A stretch of DNA of 15,425 nt from Deinococcus arboris (GCF_009755355.1 NZ_WQLB01000054.1:1-15425), one strand, 5' to 3'; positions 1 through 7,655 are shown, counted from the stretch's first letter. Program-made: numbers and translations. Notes: a model not told the origin generated them from the letters alone.

Positions 1-1117
1 ATTCGAAGGCCGTTTCTGCTCGGAGTGCCAGGCGCTGTCGAGACGTGACCAGCACCTTCAGTTGAGGGCATTGCCGCAGGAGTTCAGAAATGAGAGAAGT
101 TGCACCATACAAATGCTCGAATTGGTCGAGAACGACGAGAGCAGGGCGTTCGCGCAGGGCCATGACCACCACATCAAGCGCAGATCGGCCGGGCGAAAGT
201 GGGGCACCGAGGATCCGGGCGACATAAGGCAGTATGTCCTCTGGCTGCTGGACTTCTCCTAAAGCAATCCACCACACCTGACTGTGGTAGATCTGCTGAG
301 CCCGCTGGGCCACTTGAAGAGCCAGGCGCGTTTTCCCTGCACCGCCGATCCCGAAGATGGTCAGGAGCCGCACCTCTGGCAGATGAAGCGTTGAGTGAAT
401 CTGCTGCAGTAATTCCTGATGCCCCAGAAAGGGTGTGATTTCTTCGGGGAGATGAGGTCCAGGAAAGGCAATGAACTCCAGTTCAGCTGTGGGGGGAGGC
501 CCCTCGATCTCCAGCCCGAGTGACCGGGCCTCACGGCTTACCAAGCCGGCATGCGGGCTATGACAAAGCGTCAGGAGGCGGTGCATGCGGCGCAGATCGT
601 GCTCATCCCGAGGTGGAAGTCCAGGCAGGAGCCAGGCCGCTTCGGCGTGCCGAGTCGCTTCGTTGATTCGGCATTGCCCTAACAGAGCTTCTGCGTCGTG
701 AACAAGAATCTCCCAGAGTTGTTCAGCGATGGATTCTCGGGTGTCGATCAACCATTCTTCGAGTTCTGGTCCTAGAAGCGTGAGGGCGATATGGGTCAAG
801 AACGGCTCTTGGTACAGCTGGAGAGCTTCACTCGCCCGCTTGGCCTGAATGTGACTGAGAAGCTCGGTCACATCGCTGCTGCACTGCACAGTCAGGCGAT
901 CGCCCCGTTCAATAATTAATCCGGGTGCGGCCTGGCGCACGAGGCTGATGAGGACACGGAGATTGCCAGCGGCACTGGTACTGTGCGGCCAGAAGAGGGC
1001 CCGCAGCCGAGCACGGCTGGTAGGCCCTTCGACAAGGAGGTAGGCGAGAAACAGCAGATGACGCGGTGCAATGCGTGAAGTTGACAGGTTCGTGCCACCC
1101 AGCGTGGTCAAGTACAT
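1..1117 (-). CDS. SARP/BTAD-type transcriptional regulator with STAND (NB-ARC-like) ATPase, 3' end outside window
   Basis: The reading frame is open for 372 codons and runs off the left edge. Seen: residues ~15-80 look like the winged-helix part of SARP regulators (HLLFLAYLLVEGPTSRARL), followed by a bacterial transcriptional activator domain ending in ALQLYQEPFL (~98-107) and a helical, TPR-like stretch to ~185. Then comes an ATPase: P-loop GIGGAGKT at 256-263, Walker B-like ALVVLDQFEHL at ~326-336, and VLVTSRQRLALR at ~356-367. Family knowledge: such proteins are ATP-dependent cytoplasmic activators, usually with a C-terminal TPR sensor, which would lie beyond the window. Start: ATG at 1117 has GGAG seven bases upstream. 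An in-frame ATG at 1129 overlaps that GGAG and is less likely. Its target is unknown; it follows the ion-channel gene on the same strand after 137 bases, so it could regulate that cassette, but nothing proves this. Confidence 0.85.
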   Translation of the reverse strand, partial: MYLTTLGGTNLSTSRIAPRHLLFLAYLLVEGPTSRARLRALFWPHSTSAAGNLRVLISLVRQAAPGLIIERGDRLTVQCSSDVTELLSHIQAKRASEALQLYQEPFLTHIALTLLGPELEEWLIDTRESIAEQLWEILVHDAEALLGQCRINEATRHAEAAWLLPGLPPRDEHDLRRMHRLLTLCHSPHAGLVSREARSLGLEIEGPPPTAELEFIAFPGPHLPEEITPFLGHQELLQQIHSTLHLPEVRLLTIFGIGGAGKTRLALQVAQRAQQIYHSQVWWIALGEVQQPEDILPYVARILGAPLSPGRSALDVVVMALRERPALVVLDQFEHLYGATSLISELLRQCPQLKVLVTSRQRLALRAETAFE

Positions 1118-1142
1118 GGTGTTCTCCATACCAAGAAATTAG

Positions 1143-1158
1143 TAGAGTGTAGACTCTA
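1143..1158. promoter_or_regulatory. Inverted repeat upstream of the SARP gene (candidate operator)
   Basis: TAGAGT and its exact complement ACTCTA flank a 4-base spacer (GTAG), about 26 bases before the SARP start codon in an AT-rich gap. The position suits an operator or a weak hairpin in the leader. A related shorter element, TAGAGCGTCTA, lies at 1240-1250 just after the channel stop codon. No clear -35/-10 pair could be assigned. Confidence 0.35.
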
Positions 1159-1254
1159 ACAAATAAATTCAAATATTTCATATGAAGATGTCTTTTAAGT
1201 CCAGACACTATTCCATATCTTAATATAGCCATATCAATGTAGAGCGTCTAAAAA

Positions 1255-2415
1255 TTATCGCAGTACATTAACAGCCAGAAATGCACCGCAAAAGATGATA
1301 GATGTAGAAATCATGGCAGCCTTCTCAAATTTTACAACTGATTCCCGGTCGCGTTTTGATATCTGCCACTTGACAAATACAGTGATAGCGATCACCGAGA
1401 GCATGCAAACATAGCAGGACAGGAACATCAGATCGATTCTCGTTAGGTAAGGTATTGTGGGTAAGTCATCATAAACAACAAACTGCACGGCAGTTAATGC
1501 TAGGAGTAGTGCCGTTAGAACTTGCAAACGACTTCCAATATCTTCAATTGGGAAGAAGTATGCTGAAAAGCAGATGAGCGATATGAAGAATATCAAGCTG
1601 ATGACGAGATAGGTATAATGACTGTACTCTCGATCAGCCGTGAGATCGACCAATAATCTAGGTGAGGGTGCAGCGCGACCTACGTAGTTCTGTTCCTTAG
1701 CGATCAGTTGGGCGGATTTGAACTTCCATCCATCAATTCCATTATATTCATTTTTCGGAATCATAGTGTCAATGAGCTGAGTGGAGCCGAGATTGGAAAG
1801 TTGTGGATTGAACATAAGTGTCGTTTCTTTAGTGGTATTGTGTCTTGGCTCAAGGATCAACTTAATCTGCTGGGTGTCGAAGGGAAATTTCGAGAGATCA
1901 AAGTATGCGGAAAATTCACCATTATAACGTCGGCTTACTCTGTATTGCATGTCTGGAGAGGTTGGCTCGCCGTAATCCTCCCAAATCAGATTTAAGTCTC
2001 TGTCATTCACAAAGTCGATTAGTGGATCACTTGACAGCATTGGGTCATCTGTCTTTAAGGCTTCTGTGTTACTTCTATTGTTCCACTCGTAGCTCAGCGT
2101 GACGTCAGCTAGAAAATCTCCTTCAACGGGATCAATACTATAAATCTCATTGATAAGAACATCTACAATTACATTTTTATCATTAGTATCTATTTTAGAT
2201 GCACTAGCGACGTTGGATATATCGGATTGAGCATGGGACGCCTGACAGAGAAAGATAGTCAGAATGAGAGCTATAAGTGCATTATTCTGGAAATTGAGGA
2301 ATTTGTGTAAGCGACTGACAAATCTGTTTCTTATATATAAATTAGATATAGTATAAAATGTACAGTATAAAGCGTCAAATTTTGGAGGTAGTGCATTTCT
2401 ATGTATTTGATTCAT
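1255..2415 (-). CDS. Prokaryotic pentameric ligand-gated ion channel subunit (Cys-loop receptor superfamily)
   Basis: A 386-residue membrane protein with the complete pLGIC plan. Seen: a hydrophobic stretch at ~46-57 ending in SHA-QS (signal peptidase I-like, after ~62); a beta-rich ligand-binding region ~80-260 containing DVTLSYEW (~104-111) and the Pro-loop FDLSKFPFDTQQ (172-183), which replaces the eukaryotic Cys-loop; then four membrane helices: M1 ~266-288, M2 ~293-314, M3 ~326-350, M4 ~364-384. The M2-M3 loop YDDLPTIPYLTR is typical of bacterial members such as GLIC relatives. Homopentamers open an ion pore when a small ligand binds outside the membrane. Start: ATG at 2415 has AGGAG six bases upstream and no later start precedes the signal peptide, so ~45 extra residues come before it, which is unusual. 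It is the last gene of the AT-rich cassette, 84 bases after the 779-residue lipoprotein gene. Ligand unknown. Confidence 0.9.
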   Translation of the reverse strand: MNQIHRNALPPKFDALYCTFYTISNLYIRNRFVSRLHKFLNFQNNALIALILTIFLCQASHAQSDISNVASASKIDTNDKNVIVDVLINEIYSIDPVEGDFLADVTLSYEWNNRSNTEALKTDDPMLSSDPLIDFVNDRDLNLIWEDYGEPTSPDMQYRVSRRYNGEFSAYFDLSKFPFDTQQIKLILEPRHNTTKETTLMFNPQLSNLGSTQLIDTMIPKNEYNGIDGWKFKSAQLIAKEQNYVGRAAPSPRLLVDLTADREYSHYTYLVISLIFFISLICFSAYFFPIEDIGSRLQVLTALLLALTAVQFVVYDDLPTIPYLTRIDLMFLSCYVCMLSVIAITVFVKWQISKRDRESVVKFEKAAMISTSIIFCGAFLAVNVLR

Positions 2416-2454
2416 TCAATCTCCTCAGCACATATATCTCAATAGATTGATTCG

Positions 2455-2493
2455 TACATCTGGCCTGGAATATAAAACTCCAGGCCAGATGTA
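2455..2493 (-). terminator. Perfect 15-bp stem-loop between lipoprotein and channel genes
   Basis: The arms 2455-2469 (TACATCTGGCCTGGA) and 2479-2493 are exactly complementary around a 9-base AT-rich loop. The stem begins 6 bases after the lipoprotein stop codon and ends about 40 bases before the channel start. There is no T-run after it on either strand, so it is not a textbook intrinsic terminator. It may reduce read-through into the channel gene, mark an mRNA processing or stability point, or terminate in a factor-assisted way. The structure is certain; the role is inferred. Confidence 0.6.
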
Positions 2494-2499
2494 AATAGT

Positions 2500-4839
2500 C
2501 TATTTCTCAATAAATGGAATTACATCATAGTTAGAGAGATAAAGAGGAAGAATAACATTATATTTTGATGAAAATCCAACTTTATAAATTTTTCGGGTGG
2601 CGTCATAAGAGTCATATGCTTCTGGTGCGGAAATATGAGCGTCTAGTACCGATGGCAATCCTGAACTGACTATGTCCTGATTAATCTTCAGTACTCCAGG
2701 TCTGCCATTTTTCGTCTCTACGAATGAACCTTTATATGTTGACGCACCGCTGAGAAGGACAGCCGTTTTTGTCGTGTCACCCTCGCTGAGGAGATTGAAG
2801 TTGCACATCTGCTGAATCAAATTCAGTGATACCAACGGATTGACTTCATATGTAGCGTCAATCTTTGATACCACCTTTGCATCTGGCCTTCTCCATCCTT
2901 CTGTAGACACGGAACCCAGAGCTGGTGAGGCATACAACGTGGTCGGTTGCTTATTCGTAGGGGCATCAGCGGGGTAATCGAATAAATTTGATTCATACTG
3001 ATTTTTTGGAATGTAGCCAGCTCGAGCACAAGCCCACAAATCCACCTTCTTAGCCTGGCTATCGATAACAATGGTAGGGAATGTCTTCTGCTGTGTGCCT
3101 GATGTGCCATCCTGGACGAAATAACCTTCGGTGACTATTCCATTGGCATCGGAGATAACATTCGCTGGAAAATATTTCTTAAACTTCATAACTATAGACC
3201 TAGTTTCACTCACATTACCTGTGTCAATAGATATTCGATATGGACTGTTAACAAAATAACTGAACACAGATTGATATCTCTGGACTTCAGTTTCAAAAGT
3301 CAAAATAGTTGAATCGGCAAAGGAGCTAATATTATCCTGTGTAAGATTAGGAAATTGTGACATTGCTGCTTCCAATCGCCTTTTTTCCAAATCTTTAAGT
3401 CCCGAGAAATAGTCTAAATATTGCCTATCCTTGTTTTTATATCCTGTGATTTTTCTTAACAAGTTTATTGATCTGCTAATAAGATATGCTTGATGAGATA
3501 TATAATTTCTGAATAAATTAGTTGCCTCAATTGCATCACTTTCATCCATGATGAGGTATCGATTTTTAAGTGCTTGTACGTTAGTATAATACTCTCCATT
3601 ATTTAACAAACTTCCTTTGGAGAAGGAAAAATGAAAGTAGTCGTCTCCATTTTCCAATATCCTCTCTGCTAAAAATGTCTCAATGAGACCTCGAGGAGCC
3701 GTAACTCGTCTGCGGCCAACATCTGATGCATTTTCATTTGTTCCAAATGGTTTCAGAGCTCTGCTGTAATCAAGGATCAATTTCTGATTTTGCCCGTCTA
3801 AACCATTCGATTGATTGAATAATATAGCTTGTAGTGAGCTATGGTTTTGTATAATTGCATCGGCGTCCTCCTCAGCTTCAATTCTCTGTCGGAGCTGAGG
3901 ATTGTTCTGACCTTTGAGACGCTGATCCCTTTCAATATCATTTCTGAGAAGTGATTTGAATAGATCTTCTTGGGGGCTAAGTTGGCGAAGCTCATTAGCA
4001 AGTGTTGAGCTTACCGTTGTCGAAGATAAGTTATACTCTAATTTTGCGATCTCGGAAACAATATCATTCAAATCAAGAGTAGGCGAAGATGTGTTGAGTT
4101 TCTTATCTAGATACTCTTCAAGAAACGGTTTCGCCGCCTTAACCAATCCCGACTGCTCCCCCAAATCAGCAATTGCTCCGACACCAGCAATCAGGGCAGA
4201 TCCAAGAACTTTTCTGTAAGTTCTAGATGGAATTCCTTGGACTTTAATCTCGTTATTAAAACGATTCTGAGTCGTCTTGATGTACTGACTGAGATTTTTG
4301 AGCGAGCTGAGACCTTCAAACTGCGAAATATTTAATTCCGAAAGGTCAACGAAATACGAGTCGTCTCTCAACTCGCGACCTGGAGTTTTCAGGCCCAGAT
4401 CCTCCGAGACTTGAGCAAAAGCAAGATCTAAATTACCTTGAGTCTGTTGATATCGCTCTGTCGCAAGAGTGGTAATAAGATTAACGTCGAGCGTATCGAG
4501 AAAGTCATCGGAATTCACAGTACGACTAAGTTGAATTTTTTTACTGTCTAACTCCCCGTTTGCGACAATCACGAACGGCTCTTTATTACTAGCAATATCC
4601 AAATCTATATCGAAAAATCCTTCATCATCAGATTCTGTTTTTATGAGTGTCCTACCATCTAGAGAGCGAATATCAATAGCTGTGTTCTTCAAAGCATCGT
4701 TAGGAGTGATATAAACGTACCCGCTAACGGATGTATGATGAGCGGGTGTGCTTGGAGTGGAAGGATTCGACTGCAATCCACAAGACGAGAGCAGAATAGA
4801 GACAGACAACACAGTAGTCTGCTTGAATAATGTATTCAC
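2500..4839 (-). CDS. Large secreted lipoprotein (779 aa) with N-terminal carboxypeptidase-regulatory-like beta domain; function unknown
   Basis: Start chosen at GTG 4839 because AAGGAG lies seven bases upstream and translation then begins directly with a lipoprotein signal peptide: a short basic n-region, hydrophobic core, and LSSC lipobox with the lipidated cysteine at residue 20. An in-frame ATG at 4950 would add 37 codons that cross a palindrome and lacks this site. After a Ser/Thr/Pro linker, residues ~36-93 (SVSGYVYI, then DEGFFDIDL) resemble the carboxypeptidase-regulatory-like fold found in many surface proteins. The rest is not recognised: a largely helical, charged region ~110-520, then a beta-rich C-terminal part ending NYDVIPFIEK. 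No catalytic motif was seen. Final location is on the outer side of a membrane. It sits between a second lipoprotein and a ligand-gated channel on one strand, suggesting a partner or ligand-handling role; this is inference. Base composition is more AT-rich than the flanks. Confidence 0.8.
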   Translation of the reverse strand: MNTLFKQTTVLSVSILLSSCGLQSNPSTPSTPAHHTSVSGYVYITPNDALKNTAIDIRSLDGRTLIKTESDDEGFFDIDLDIASNKEPFVIVANGELDSKKIQLSRTVNSDDFLDTLDVNLITTLATERYQQTQGNLDLAFAQVSEDLGLKTPGRELRDDSYFVDLSELNISQFEGLSSLKNLSQYIKTTQNRFNNEIKVQGIPSRTYRKVLGSALIAGVGAIADLGEQSGLVKAAKPFLEEYLDKKLNTSSPTLDLNDIVSEIAKLEYNLSSTTVSSTLANELRQLSPQEDLFKSLLRNDIERDQRLKGQNNPQLRQRIEAEEDADAIIQNHSSLQAILFNQSNGLDGQNQKLILDYSRALKPFGTNENASDVGRRRVTAPRGLIETFLAERILENGDDYFHFSFSKGSLLNNGEYYTNVQALKNRYLIMDESDAIEATNLFRNYISHQAYLISRSINLLRKITGYKNKDRQYLDYFSGLKDLEKRRLEAAMSQFPNLTQDNISSFADSTILTFETEVQRYQSVFSYFVNSPYRISIDTGNVSETRSIVMKFKKYFPANVISDANGIVTEGYFVQDGTSGTQQKTFPTIVIDSQAKKVDLWACARAGYIPKNQYESNLFDYPADAPTNKQPTTLYASPALGSVSTEGWRRPDAKVVSKIDATYEVNPLVSLNLIQQMCNFNLLSEGDTTKTAVLLSGASTYKGSFVETKNGRPGVLKINQDIVSSGLPSVLDAHISAPEAYDSYDATRKIYKVGFSSKYNVILPLYLSNYDVIPFIEK

Positions 4840-4858
4840 GTTGTTTCTCCTTGTACCG

Positions 4859-4881
4859 CGATTTGTATTGAATACAAATCG
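4859..4881. promoter_or_regulatory. Perfect 11-bp palindrome before the 779-aa lipoprotein gene (candidate operator)
   Basis: Arms 4859-4869 (CGATTTGTATT) and 4871-4881 are exact complements around one central base. The site ends about 20 bases before the GTG start and a few bases before its AAGGAG. A near-zero loop argues for a dimeric repressor site in DNA rather than an RNA hairpin. A TTGGCA upstream on the minus strand could be a -35 box with the palindrome covering the -10 region, but this promoter is tentative. Confidence 0.5.
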
Positions 4882-4930
4882 ACAACCATCTATGATTGCC
4901 AACAGTTGCCGAACTACATATTTTAAGATT

Positions 4931-4982
4931 AATATAGTGAGGCTTATCATGTTTTACGATGATACTATCGCCTCACTATATT
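4931..4982. repeat. 13-bp perfect inverted repeat with nested inner stem, between the two lipoprotein genes
   Basis: AATATAGTGAGGC (4931-4943) is the exact complement of 4970-4982. Inside the 26-base interval, ATCAT (4946-4950) pairs with ATGAT (4959-4963), giving a two-tier hairpin with an asymmetric internal loop. It lies about 50 bases after the stop codon of the first lipoprotein. It may terminate or stabilise that transcript, or be a protein-binding site; there is no T-run on either side. Confidence 0.55.
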
Positions 4983-5033
4983 GAATGGAGAGTGCTATGC
5001 TACGATTTCTAACTCAATGACCAGTAAAGGATG

Positions 5034-6476
5034 CTAAACGCAGAATGCTGGCGAGGTGTAACCGTTAAGATTCGATGTCGCCGACGTATTAAAGATATTG
5101 AATCCAACGATGCTTGCATTCGCAGAATACTTCACTGAGCCTTCCGTAAAGCCGTTGATACAGAGCTTGGAGTTCGAAGCTGAGAGTTTCGCGCCAAGAT
5201 TTACAGTAGTATCAATTTGCGCCCCCGCCTGCCCAACGAGTGGCGGATTTACGTAGAGATTAAGATTCATTTTGACCTGAGGATAAAATCGAGCCTCACC
5301 AGACCACTTGTTAGTAAGTGTATAACTTAGTTTATTATCGACAACGCCATAAGCACCGTTCCTAGCAAAGTTATCGACGCCACCACCAAACTTACCATTG
5401 TAAACTTGTTTAAAGCTGACCTCCCCTGTGATTTTTCCATCTGCATTCAGCGAGAGCGTCATCGTAGGCGCAGCTCGAAGTGTAATCACACCGACAGAGA
5501 AACTAATTTCGTCGAAGGTATAGGTCGCGAGTGGAATGCTCCATTTCATGCCTGGGCAATTCGCAGTTAAGCTCAAGCTCGAATCTTGATCGACTAAGAC
5601 TACACCTTCCAACTTAACGTTAGGTACAACAGAATACCAGTGAGGAAAGTCAACTGAGACATCGGTATTTAAACGCAAGTTCATATTAATGCCACCGCTC
5701 AGAATGATATTCTGAGTTGTGTCTGTATCGCTACAGAGAATAACTTGTTTGGGTATATTAATCTGTATAGTTTTGAGATTAGTTATACCTTGGGCTTTGA
5801 GGTCAGAACGACTCACGAATTTTGTTGAAAGCCCGTTCAAATGATCGATTTCGCTCTTCAACGCTTCCTCGTCAAAATTCTCTGTGTTATGCTCTACGTC
5901 GGCATACTTAATGACCTGATCAATCGTGGCATGTTGCGTTGCAAGAGCGTACTGCGTTTCACTCCGCTTCTCTACGCTGACAACCTTCAGGAGTGCACCA
6001 TTCGGGAAGACTGAAGAGGCTTGTGAGGTCAGAAAGTCACCGGCAAAGTATTCAAACGGTGCAGTTGAGCCGGAATCACGTTCAAGAATGATTACGTCTC
6101 CCTCCCTCTTGATTGGATGCCAGTGCCCTGCTGCATCGCTGGCCAAGCTCAGGGCCTGCATACCAACAGATTGCGCCATCACTTCTTCAGGAATTTCTTC
6201 CTTATCTGCTCGGAGGATCTTCAGATTGGGGACGAATTTAACCTGACCATCTTGAACTGTATTGATCGAGAGTGCGGAATCCTCGTCAACATAGGTGAAA
6301 TCAATTTCGCTATCCTCGCCCGGATTGAGAGGATCAGTCTGTCCGGGGTCAGTCGGAGTCGTCGGCCCTGGTGGGGTGACGGGAGGAACAGACTGCGAGG
6401 AATCGCATCCTGACAAAAGAGCAATCGTAAGCAGGCCGATAAGGGAAGAGACAATCTTTTTGCTAACCATAGACAT
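5034..6476 (-). CDS. Secreted lipoprotein (480 aa), proline-rich linker plus beta-rich body; function unknown
   Basis: The N-terminus is a lipoprotein signal: basic n-region SKK, hydrophobic core, and LLSGC lipobox with the modified cysteine at residue 24. A flexible Pro/Thr/Gly linker follows (~28-55). The body is predicted beta-rich. Residues ~135-190 contain FAGDFLTS, PNGALLKVVSV and ATQHATIDQVI, a pattern that from memory recurs in secreted bacterial proteins of unknown function. The C-terminal half is rich in alternating hydrophobic and polar strands and carries four further cysteines that could form disulfides (VILCSD, TANCPG, KLCING and the penultimate residue). Start: ATG 6476 lies four bases after AGGAG and ATG 6470 ten bases after it; either is possible. 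An upstream in-frame TTG at 6494 precedes the ribosome site and is rejected. It is the first gene of the three-gene cassette, 194 bases before the next start. No function is assigned. Confidence 0.75.
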   Translation of the reverse strand: MSMVSKKIVSSLIGLLTIALLSGCDSSQSVPPVTPPGPTTPTDPGQTDPLNPGEDSEIDFTYVDEDSALSINTVQDGQVKFVPNLKILRADKEEIPEEVMAQSVGMQALSLASDAAGHWHPIKREGDVIILERDSGSTAPFEYFAGDFLTSQASSVFPNGALLKVVSVEKRSETQYALATQHATIDQVIKYADVEHNTENFDEEALKSEIDHLNGLSTKFVSRSDLKAQGITNLKTIQINIPKQVILCSDTDTTQNIILSGGINMNLRLNTDVSVDFPHWYSVVPNVKLEGVVLVDQDSSLSLTANCPGMKWSIPLATYTFDEISFSVGVITLRAAPTMTLSLNADGKITGEVSFKQVYNGKFGGGVDNFARNGAYGVVDNKLSYTLTNKWSGEARFYPQVKMNLNLYVNPPLVGQAGAQIDTTVNLGAKLSASNSKLCINGFTEGSVKYSANASIVGFNIFNTSATSNLNGYTSPAFCV

Positions 6477-6758
6477 AATTCTCCTGACTGTCAAAGACAG
6501 AGTGAAGTTTGTATCTTTATTCGGAACATCGAAGATTTATTTGATCGAAACTCAATTGCGTTCCAGTAGAGACACCTAAATTGTGACTAGGAACTAGCAC
6601 ATTCCATGGGTTAGAATGCGGCTAACAAACGGACATTGCGATCTCTCCTAAGGGTATGCCAAAGAGACTCCTTCCCAATCTCGTGTAGAAGCTAAACACT
6701 CATAATTTTCAGTGAAAGGAAAACTACGCTGCCAAAATAGAGATGGAGAACGAAGGCG

Positions 6759-6929
6759 CTATTTGAGCTTGCCAACCGACGGAAAGAGACGAATTTCAAT
6801 CGCAACATCCTGTTCAGAAGACGTGCGGTCAGCCTGGTAGTCCTTCAACGTTAAATCTCCGCGAAGTGATTTACGGGTGATTGGTTGGAAGACTGAGTAG
6901 AGGGTACAGAGCAGACCGTATCGAAAGCG
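6759..6929 (-). pseudogene. Possible coding remnant of a secreted beta-domain protein
   Basis: A start-less open frame between a TAA (6930-6932) and a TAG (6759-6761) reads protein-like at its end (SLRGDLTLKDYQADR, then DVAIEIRLFPSVGKLK). The LTLKDY...VAIEIR pattern recalls a short beta domain seen, from memory, in secreted bacterial proteins. No start codon or ribosome site precedes it, so it is at most a truncated fragment. It may be chance. Confidence 0.25.
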
Positions 6930-7273
6930 TTATGATGCGTTATCGAGCCATAACGCCTTGTAACACCAGACAAAAACCTGAACTTTCTTGCATACGATCT
7001 ACACAAGTAGTACGGATTAAGAACCGATAGATAGAACGCGGCCTTAAGGGACACGGGCCTGATCAGGCCACTGGTCTCTAGCCGATTGAGCCGGCATTGA
7101 CTCCGTCCTTGACGACATCAAGGGCAACGGAACTACGAGTCTTCATTGGTCTTCAGTCTCGCTCCGCCCAGCGGGAGCACCTCGCATCCCGGAACCTGGA
7201 TGCAAAGAGGCCTCTGCGTTTGATTCGGTGAAGAGGGGCAGAGGCCGTTACGAGCCTGCAACGCACCCGACTG
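6930..7273. other. Non-coding, palindrome-rich gap
   Basis: No convincing gene is seen on either strand. It holds several inverted repeats: GCGTTAT twice directly (6927-6933, 6937-6943) and once inverted (6950-6956); the perfect 14-bp palindrome GGCCTGATCAGGCC at 7056-7069; and arms GGCCTCTGC (7209-7217) and GCAGAGGCC (7238-7246) around a 20-base loop upstream of the lysozyme-inhibitor gene. Origin unclear; possibly scars of mobile elements. Confidence 0.4.
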
Positions 7274-7279
7274 TAGGGT
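7274..7279 (+). promoter_or_regulatory. TANNNT -10 box for leaderless or near-leaderless mliC-like gene
   Basis: TAGGGT ends 7 bases before the ATG at 7287. This matches the -10 motif placed directly before start codons of leaderless Deinococcus genes. AGGAG directly abuts the ATG, too close for normal ribosome binding, which favours the leaderless reading. No good -35 box was found. Confidence 0.4.
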
Positions 7280-7286
7280 CTAGGAG

Positions 7287-7655
7287 ATGAGACACCTGCT
7301 GACACTGGCCGCAACCCTGAGTTTGAGCGCTCCCGCCCTTGCCGCAACATCCCCTATCTCCATGACCTATAGAACTGTGCATTACACCTGCTCAGGCGGT
7401 ACCAAACTTGATGTGATTTATATCCGCTTTGCGACTCGGCCCCTGTTCGCGGTCGTGAATTGGCAGGGCAAACAGTACGGTCTGGCTGAAGCACTCAGCG
7501 CAAGCGGGTCAAGGTACGCTGGCCTGTACGGCCCGGCACAAGCACCGAACGGTCTGGAATGGTGGGAGCATCAAGGGCAGGCGGAGCTTAATGCCTTTAC
7601 GAGCAGCGGCAAGACCAAATCCCTTCTCACAGCCTGTAAAGCACCGCGCGGCTGA
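7287..7655 (+). CDS. MliC-family periplasmic C-type lysozyme inhibitor
   Basis: A 122-residue protein with a cleavable signal peptide (MRHLLTLAATLSLSAPALAA, cut near residue 20) and no lipobox, so it is soluble and exported. The mature part shows the MliC/PliC pattern: YTCSGG at ~33-38, a short beta-barrel, the conserved SASGSRY loop at 71-77 that in characterised members enters the lysozyme active site, GLEWWEHQGQAEL at ~89-101, and a C-terminal cysteine at 117. Cys35 and Cys117 probably form the conserved disulfide. Such proteins block c-type lysozymes and protect peptidoglycan. The gene stands alone. The MliC call is strong; a specific gene name is not given because the lipid anchor of true MliC is missing. 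Confidence 0.85.
   Translation: MRHLLTLAATLSLSAPALAATSPISMTYRTVHYTCSGGTKLDVIYIRFATRPLFAVVNWQGKQYGLAEALSASGSRYAGLYGPAQAPNGLEWWEHQGQAELNAFTSSGKTKSLLTACKAPRG

Noticed and set aside
909..1232. 107-codon minus-strand frame overlapping the SARP start
   Set aside because: Out of frame with the clear SARP domains; Cys/Pro/His-rich shadow.
6927..6956. GCGTTAT repeats as a dif or att site
   Set aside because: The arms do not resemble the XerC/XerD consensus and no integrase gene is nearby.
6851..7054. 67-codon minus-strand frame
   Set aside because: No recognisable motif or ribosome site; it overlaps the possible remnant in another frame.
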